Shown here: positions 58,997-64,000 of the stretch, one piece after another
Numbering within the stretch: the first letter of the stretch is position 1
Layout: every line of letters starts with the position of its first letter
Assembly (NCBI GenBank): GCA_041675905.1
Contig: JBAYSX010000005.1
Span: forward strand, 68,568-132,567
Direction of reading: 5' to 3'
DNA: 64,000 bases
Source: Sandaracinobacteroides sp041675905
GTDB lineage: Bacteria > Pseudomonadota > Alphaproteobacteria > Sphingomonadales > Sphingomonadaceae
Notes under the pieces: generated by a model
The model's input: the letters and a program-made list of their open reading frames with translations, nothing else
Told to the model about the DNA's origin: nothing
The model's database searches: none
Made by a program: the position numbers and the translations under genes

Positions 58997-60799
58997 ATGT
59001 CGGAAGCCTACAAGATCATCGACCACAGCTATGACGCGGTTGTTGTTGGCGCGGGCGGGTCCGGCCTGCGGGCAACGATGGGCATCGCTGAATCCGGTCT
59101 GAAAACCGCCTGCATCACCAAGGTGTTCCCGACCCGCAGCCACACAGTCGCAGCGCAAGGGGGGATCGCCGCGTCGCTCGGCAATATGGGTCCGGATCAC
59201 TGGACCTGGCACATGTTCGACACCGTCAAGGGCTCGGACTGGCTGGGCGACCAGGACGCCATTGAATATATGGTGCGCGAAGCCCCGGCAGCGGTTTACG
59301 AGCTGGAACATGCCGGCGTGCCGTTCAGCCGGACGGCTGCGGGCAAGATTTACCAGCGCCCCTTCGGCGGCATGATGCAGAATATGGGCGAAGGTCCGGC
59401 AGCCCAGCGCACCTGCGCCGCCGCCGACCGTACCGGTCATGCGATGCTGCACGCGCTTTATCAGCAATCGCTGAAATATGACGCCGATTTTTACATCGAA
59501 TATTTCGCCATCGACCTGATCATGGAAAAGGGTGAATGCCGGGGCGTGATCGCTCTCTGCCTGGAAGACGGCACAATCCATCGCTTCCGCAGCCAGGCCG
59601 TGGTGCTGGCGACGGGCGGCTATGGCCGCGCCTATTTCTCCGCCACATCCGCCCATACCTGTTCGGGCGATGGCGGCGGTATGACGCTGCGCGCCGGTCT
59701 GGCGTTACAGGATATGGAATTCGTGCAATTCCACCCGACGGGCATTTATGGCGCGGGTGTGCTGATTACCGAAGGTGCGCGCGGCGAAGGTGGTTATCTG
59801 ACCAACTCCGAAGGCGAGCGGTTCATGGAACGTTATGCGCCTTCGGCCAAGGATCTCGCCAGCCGCGATGTCGTCTCGCGCTCGATGGCCAATGAAATTC
59901 GCGAAGGGCGCGGGGTCGGCAAAAACAAGGATCATATCTTCCTGCATCTGGACCATCTCGACCCGGCGCTTCTGGCCGAGCGCCTGCCGGGGATCACCGA
60001 ATCCGGCAAGATTTTCGCCGGCGTTGATCTGACGCGCGAACCGCTGCCGGTGGTGCCGACCGTTCACTATAATATGGGCGGCATTCCGACCAACTACCAT
60101 GGCGAGGTGGTGACGCTGCGCGACGGCAACCCCGATTCGGTGGTGCCGGGGCTGTTCGCCGTGGGTGAAGCCGCCTGCGTCTCGGTGCATGGCGCGAACC
60201 GCCTTGGCTCCAACAGCCTGATCGATCTGGTGGTGTTTGGCCGCGCCACGGGGCACCGCATCGCCGAGATCGTCAAGCCGGGCGGCGCGCAAAAGGAACT
60301 GCCGAAGGATTCGGCGGATCTGGCGCTGGGCCGTCTCGATCATTTCCGTAATGCCGCCGGCGGCTCGCCGACGGCGCAGATCCGCGAGGATATGCAGCGG
60401 ACGATGCAGCGCCATTGCGCGGTGTTCCGTACCGATGAACTGATGGCCGAGGGCGTTGCGCAGATGGACAAGGTCTATGCGCGGATGACCGACATCCATG
60501 TGACCGACCGTTCGCTGATCTGGAACAGCGATCTTGTCGAGTCGCTGGAACTGGACAATCTGATCGTGCAGGCGCAGTGCACCATCCGCAGCGCCATTAA
60601 TCGCAAGGAAAGCCGCGGCGCGCACATGCACGAGGATTTCCCCAATCGCGACGACGCCAACTGGATGAAGCATACGATCAGCTGGTTCGACGGCTGGGGC
60701 GGCAAGGGTGGCGAGGTCCGCCTCGATTACCGTCCGGTCCACAGCTATACGCTGAGCGACGAGATCGACTATATCCAGCCCAAGGCACGGGTTTACTGA
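58997..60799 (+). CDS. sdhA: Succinate dehydrogenase flavoprotein subunit
   Basis: A 600-residue catalytic subunit that oxidises succinate to fumarate. The FAD loop is VVVGAGGSGLRA (15-26), the covalent-FAD His is 49 in RSHTVAAQGGIAA, and active-site regions include FHPTGIYGAG, EGARGEGGYLTN, HYNMGGIPTN and HGANRLGSNSL. Full length. It starts three bases after sdhD and is followed by sdhB after seven bases, so one transcript is expected. Confidence 0.98.
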   Translation: MSEAYKIIDHSYDAVVVGAGGSGLRATMGIAESGLKTACITKVFPTRSHTVAAQGGIAASLGNMGPDHWTWHMFDTVKGSDWLGDQDAIEYMVREAPAAVYELEHAGVPFSRTAAGKIYQRPFGGMMQNMGEGPAAQRTCAAADRTGHAMLHALYQQSLKYDADFYIEYFAIDLIMEKGECRGVIALCLEDGTIHRFRSQAVVLATGGYGRAYFSATSAHTCSGDGGGMTLRAGLALQDMEFVQFHPTGIYGAGVLITEGARGEGGYLTNSEGERFMERYAPSAKDLASRDVVSRSMANEIREGRGVGKNKDHIFLHLDHLDPALLAERLPGITESGKIFAGVDLTREPLPVVPTVHYNMGGIPTNYHGEVVTLRDGNPDSVVPGLFAVGEAACVSVHGANRLGSNSLIDLVVFGRATGHRIAEIVKPGGAQKELPKDSADLALGRLDHFRNAAGGSPTAQIREDMQRTMQRHCAVFRTDELMAEGVAQMDKVYARMTDIHVTDRSLIWNSDLVESLELDNLIVQAQCTIRSAINRKESRGAHMHEDFPNRDDANWMKHTISWFDGWGGKGGEVRLDYRPVHSYTLSDEIDYIQPKARVY

Positions 60800-60806
60800 G
60801 GGTCCT

Positions 60807-61592
60807 ATGGCAGAATTCCGTCTCCCGCCGAACAGCCGCATCAACGCCCGGGGCAAGCATTATCCCGCTCCCGCCGGTGCCAAAAATGTGCGGACGTTCA
60901 AAATTTATCGCTGGTCGCCCGATGACAGCGAAAACCCGCGCTACGACCGCTATGAAATCGATCTCGACGATTGCGGTCCGATGATTCTGGACGCGCTGAT
61001 CAAGATCAAGAGCGAGCAGGACTCGACGCTGACTTTCCGCCGGTCTTGTCGTGAAGGCATTTGCGGTTCCTGCGCGATGAATATCGACGGCAGCAATACG
61101 CTGGCCTGTACGCTGGCGATCGAAGATGTGAAGGGCGATGTCGCGATCACGCCGCTGCCGCATATGCCGGTGGTGAAGGATCTTGTGCCGGATATGACGC
61201 AATTTTATGCGCAATATACATCGATCCAGCCCTGGCTGCAGACGGTAACGCCGGAACCAGGGCTGGCCGAGCGCGAACAATCGCCGGAAGATCGGGCAAA
61301 GCTCGATGGCCTGTACGAATGTATCCTGTGCGCCTGTTGCTCCACATCCTGCCCGTCTTACTGGTGGAATTCCGACCGGTTCCTCGGGCCGGCGATCCTG
61401 TTGCAGGCCTATCGCTGGCTGGCGGACAGCCGCGATGAAGCGACCGGCGAGCGGCTCGACGCGCTCGAAGATCCATTCCGCCTGTATCGTTGCCACACGA
61501 TCATGAACTGCACGACCGTGTGCCCGAAGGGCCTGAACCCGGCGAAGGCGATCGCCGAGATCAAGAAGATGATCGTCGAGCGCGTCGTCTGA
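60807..61592 (+). CDS. sdhB: Succinate dehydrogenase iron-sulfur subunit
   Basis: A 261-residue electron-transfer subunit carrying three iron-sulfur centres. The [2Fe-2S] ligands are Cys81, 86, 89 and 101 (SCREGICGSC region). The [4Fe-4S] and [3Fe-4S] ligands are in CILCACCSTSCP and CHTIMNCTTVCPKGLNP. It passes electrons from SdhA to ubiquinone at SdhCD. Last gene of sdhCDAB. Confidence 0.98.
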   Translation: MAEFRLPPNSRINARGKHYPAPAGAKNVRTFKIYRWSPDDSENPRYDRYEIDLDDCGPMILDALIKIKSEQDSTLTFRRSCREGICGSCAMNIDGSNTLACTLAIEDVKGDVAITPLPHMPVVKDLVPDMTQFYAQYTSIQPWLQTVTPEPGLAEREQSPEDRAKLDGLYECILCACCSTSCPSYWWNSDRFLGPAILLQAYRWLADSRDEATGERLDALEDPFRLYRCHTIMNCTTVCPKGLNPAKAIAEIKKMIVERVV

Positions 61593-61672
61593 TTTTTCCG
61601 GATCGGCGCACCCTCGCACCGGGCGGACAGGCGCGGCGCGGGGGTGTCGGCTTTTCCGCTTCGTGAAAGAGA

Positions 61673-62818
61673 ATGCGCGTGCACAGGGTTTGTTCCGCTT
61701 ATGAGGCGCTGGCCGCTTCCGGTCAGCTTCGCGCTGATCCTGCACAGGCCGAAGTTGTCCGCCATCTGCAAAAGCTGGCGGATGCGCTGGAATCGCCGCC
61801 GGCAAAACCCGGCCTGTTCGGGCGCATATTTGGCGGCAGGAAACCGGCGCCGGTCGCCCGCGGCATCTATTTGTGGGGTGGTGTAGGTCGCGGTAAATCG
61901 ATGCTGATGGACCTGTTTTTCGAGCAGATTCGCGTAACACCAAAGCGGCGCATTCATTTCCATGAATTCATGCTGGAAACCCACAGCCGTATCGCGGTCG
62001 CGCGTCGCGACCATCCCGGCGATCCGATAGAGCCTGTGGCCGCGCAATGGGCGACCGAAGGGAGGCTGCTGGCTTTCGACGAAATGCAGGTGAATAATGT
62101 CGCCGATGCGATGATCCTGTCGCGGCTGTTCACGGCGCTGCTCCGGGCCGGGGTCATCACCATAATCACCTCCAACCGCCCGCCGCGCGACCTTTATAAG
62201 GACGGGCTCAACCGCGAGCATTTCCTGCCCTTTATCGATTTGCTCGAACGCGAACTGGACATTCTGACGCTGGATGGGCCGGTAGATTACCGGCTCGACC
62301 GCATGGCTGGTATGCCAACCTATTATTGCCCGAACGGGCCGGAGGCGACGGCGCAGCTGTCAGAACTGTTTTTTCGTCTTACCGACTTTCCGGTGGAAGA
62401 CCGCGAACATGTGCCATCTGAAAATATCTCCGTTTCGGCGGGCCGTGAACTTTTCGTGCCGAAATCGTTGAAAGGCGTAGCGGTTTTTTCTTTCCGCCGG
62501 CTGTGCGGCGAGCCGCGCGGCGCCGCTGATTATCTGGCGATTGCCCGCCATTATCATACGGTTATCATCGTGGGCGTGCCGGTAATGAGCCGGGAAAATC
62601 GAAACGAGGCAGCGCGCTTCGTGACGCTGATTGATGCGTTGTATGAATGGCGGGTCAAATTGCTGGTTGCCGCCGATGCGAGACCGGAAAATCTTTATCC
62701 GGAAGGCGACGGGCGCTTTGAATTCGACCGTACGGTATCGCGGTTGATGGAAATGCAATCGGCCGATTACCTCGCCGCCGGACACGGGCTGGAGGCCGAT
62801 CAGCAGAAGGCTGCATAA
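61673..62818 (+). CDS. zapE: Cell division protein ZapE (AFG1-family ATPase)
   Basis: A 381-residue AFG1-like P-loop ATPase. Walker A is GGVGRGKS (69-76), Walker B is LLAFDEMQVNN, and TIITSNRPPRDLYKDGLNRE is the sensor/box region typical of ZapE/YhcM. In E. coli ZapE affects Z-ring stability; the mitochondrial relative assists quality control of respiratory subunits. Its place between sdhB and mdh is common in alphaproteobacteria and may reflect the latter role (inference). It starts 80 bases after sdhB. Confidence 0.94.
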   Translation: MRVHRVCSAYEALAASGQLRADPAQAEVVRHLQKLADALESPPAKPGLFGRIFGGRKPAPVARGIYLWGGVGRGKSMLMDLFFEQIRVTPKRRIHFHEFMLETHSRIAVARRDHPGDPIEPVAAQWATEGRLLAFDEMQVNNVADAMILSRLFTALLRAGVITIITSNRPPRDLYKDGLNREHFLPFIDLLERELDILTLDGPVDYRLDRMAGMPTYYCPNGPEATAQLSELFFRLTDFPVEDREHVPSENISVSAGRELFVPKSLKGVAVFSFRRLCGEPRGAADYLAIARHYHTVIIVGVPVMSRENRNEAARFVTLIDALYEWRVKLLVAADARPENLYPEGDGRFEFDRTVSRLMEMQSADYLAAGHGLEADQQKAA

Positions 62819-62903
62819 AATAGCAGGTCGGGCGCATTGACGGGTTGAAACCGGGAGGAGTAAGCCCTGTCCTGTATTCATTATCTTGGCTCAAGGGGAT
62901 ATC

Positions 62904-63866
62904 ATGGCACGCAAGAAGATCGCGCTGATCGGCGCAGGCATGATCGGCGGCACGCTCGCGCATCTGATTGGTCTGAAAGAACTGGGTGATGTGATCCTGT
63001 TCGACATCGCCGAGGGAACGCCGCAGGGCAAAAGCCTGGATCTGGCGCAAGCGGCCCCGGTGGACGGTTTCGATGTCAGCCTGAAGGGCACGAATGACTA
63101 TGCCGATATCGCCGGTGCGGATGTTGCGATCGTCACCGCAGGCGTGCCGCGCAAGCCGGGCATGAGCCGCGACGATCTGCTTGGGATTAACCTGAAAGTG
63201 ATGAAGGCAGTTGGCGAAGGGCTGAAAGCACATGCGCCCAACGCATTTGTCATCTGCATCACCAACCCGCTGGACGCGATGGTCTGGGCCCTGCGCGAAT
63301 TTTCGGGTCTGCCGCACAACAAGGTCGTCGGCATGGCCGGCGTGCTCGACTCGGCGCGTTTCCGCCATTTCCTCGCCGAGGAATTCCAGGTCTCGGTGAA
63401 GGATGTCACGGCCTTCGTCCTTGGCGGTCATGGTGATACGATGGTGCCGGTCGTCGAATATTCGACCGTCGCCGGTATTCCGGTTCCCGATCTCGTCAAG
63501 CTCGGCTGGTCGACCCAGGAGCGCATTGACGCCATCGTTCAGCGCACGCGCTCCGGCGGCGGCGAAATCGTCGGACTGCTGAAAACCGGCTCGGCCTATT
63601 ATGCGCCGGCGGCATCTGCGGTGATGATGGCGGAAAGCTATCTGAAGGACCAGAAGCGGGTGTTGCCGGCGGCGGCCCATCTGACCGGTCAATATGGCGT
63701 CGATAACCTTTATGTCGGCGTGCCGATCGTGCTGGGCGCGGGTGGCGTTGAGCGGATCGTCGAGATCGAACTGAACGATGCTGCGCGCGCGAATTTCGAT
63801 ATGTCGGTCGATGCGGTCAAGGAATTGCTCGTCGCCTGCAAGGGCATCGATTCCGACCTCGCCTGA
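62904..63866 (+). CDS. mdh: Malate dehydrogenase (LDH-like)
   Basis: A 320-residue NAD-dependent enzyme that converts malate to oxaloacetate. The NAD loop is LIGAGMIGGTLAH, the substrate Arg region is GVPRKPGMSRDDLLGIN, NPLDAM follows, and the catalytic His is in GGHGDTMVP. It belongs to the lactate-dehydrogenase-like group of malate dehydrogenases, usual in alphaproteobacteria. ATG 62904 follows AAGGGG; the frame opens at 62886. It lies between zapE and sucC in the TCA operon. Confidence 0.97.
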   Translation: MARKKIALIGAGMIGGTLAHLIGLKELGDVILFDIAEGTPQGKSLDLAQAAPVDGFDVSLKGTNDYADIAGADVAIVTAGVPRKPGMSRDDLLGINLKVMKAVGEGLKAHAPNAFVICITNPLDAMVWALREFSGLPHNKVVGMAGVLDSARFRHFLAEEFQVSVKDVTAFVLGGHGDTMVPVVEYSTVAGIPVPDLVKLGWSTQERIDAIVQRTRSGGGEIVGLLKTGSAYYAPAASAVMMAESYLKDQKRVLPAAAHLTGQYGVDNLYVGVPIVLGAGGVERIVEIELNDAARANFDMSVDAVKELLVACKGIDSDLA

Positions 63867-63878
63867 GAAAGCCCGAAG

Positions 63879-64000
63879 ATGAACATTCACGAGTATCAGG
63901 CGAAGGAATTGCTTTCGCGTTTTGGTGTTCCTGTGCCTGCGGGTTATGCGGCTTTCAGTGCGGAGGAGGCGGTTGCGGCGTGCGGGAAGTTGCCGGGGCC
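63879..64000 (+). CDS. sucC: Succinyl-CoA synthetase beta subunit, N-terminal part (runs off window)
   Basis: The first ~40 codons are seen: MNIHEYQAKELLSRFGVPVP, then a GYAAF segment and an Ala-rich helix. This is the characteristic N-terminus of the ATP-grasp beta subunit of succinyl-CoA synthetase. It starts 12 bases after mdh, so it is part of the same operon. The gene continues beyond the window. Confidence 0.93.
   Translation, partial: MNIHEYQAKELLSRFGVPVPAGYAAFSAEEAVAACGKLPG

Overview
The window looks like a high-GC alphaproteobacterial chromosome, most likely from a sphingomonad (order Sphingomonadales; genus not determinable from sequence alone). The reasons are several TonB-dependent receptors embedded in catabolic genes, CYP101-like P450s, the tamA-tamB pair, and the sdhCDAB-zapE-mdh-sucC order with a LDH-like malate dehydrogenase. 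No rRNA, tRNA, CRISPR array, transposase or integrase was seen.

The window splits near 40.55 kb. Bases 1 to about 40,530 form an accessory catabolic island. It holds four TonB-dependent receptors (one cut by the window start), three cytochrome P450s (two resembling P450cam/CYP101), six short-chain dehydrogenases, two GMC oxidoreductases, an Old Yellow Enzyme, a zinc alcohol dehydrogenase, an imine-reductase-like enzyme and a class III aminotransferase. It also holds many small cofactor-free proteins (four SnoaL-like, three EthD-like, two ABM-like, one Dabb-PASTA fusion), two VOC proteins and five regulators (two LuxR-type, three TetR-type). Inferred role: outer-membrane uptake and oxidative breakdown of a hydrophobic, probably alicyclic or terpenoid compound. 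The aminotransferase and imine reductase hint at nitrogen in one substrate or intermediate. Several families occur two or more times along the island, which suggests growth by module duplication. Scars support this: a SnoaL/SDR relic at 24.6-24.9 kb, a 52-bp Old Yellow Enzyme tail grafted onto a SnoaL gene at 34.4 kb, and a frameshift in an ABM gene at 31.8 kb.

Bases 40,597 to 64,000 are ordinary housekeeping sequence. They contain bioB with an unknown exported protein, aroK-aroB, an HdeD-like membrane protein, asd, a cyclophilin, tamA-tamB, a YdcH-like protein, an AmpG-like MFS permease, an OlsB-like acyltransferase, a YgjP-like metallopeptidase, prmA, and the TCA operon sdhCDAB-zapE-mdh-sucC (sucC cut by the window end).

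Regulation visible in the sequence: a roughly 50-bp duplicated promoter segment flanks a TetR gene (7.96 and 8.76 kb), a palindrome sits on the -10 element of a consensus-like promoter at 16.99 kb, and several stem-loop terminators lie between convergent genes. Starts were chosen from Shine-Dalgarno sequences and signal peptides where possible. All functional statements are by family recognition from sequence; no database search was run.
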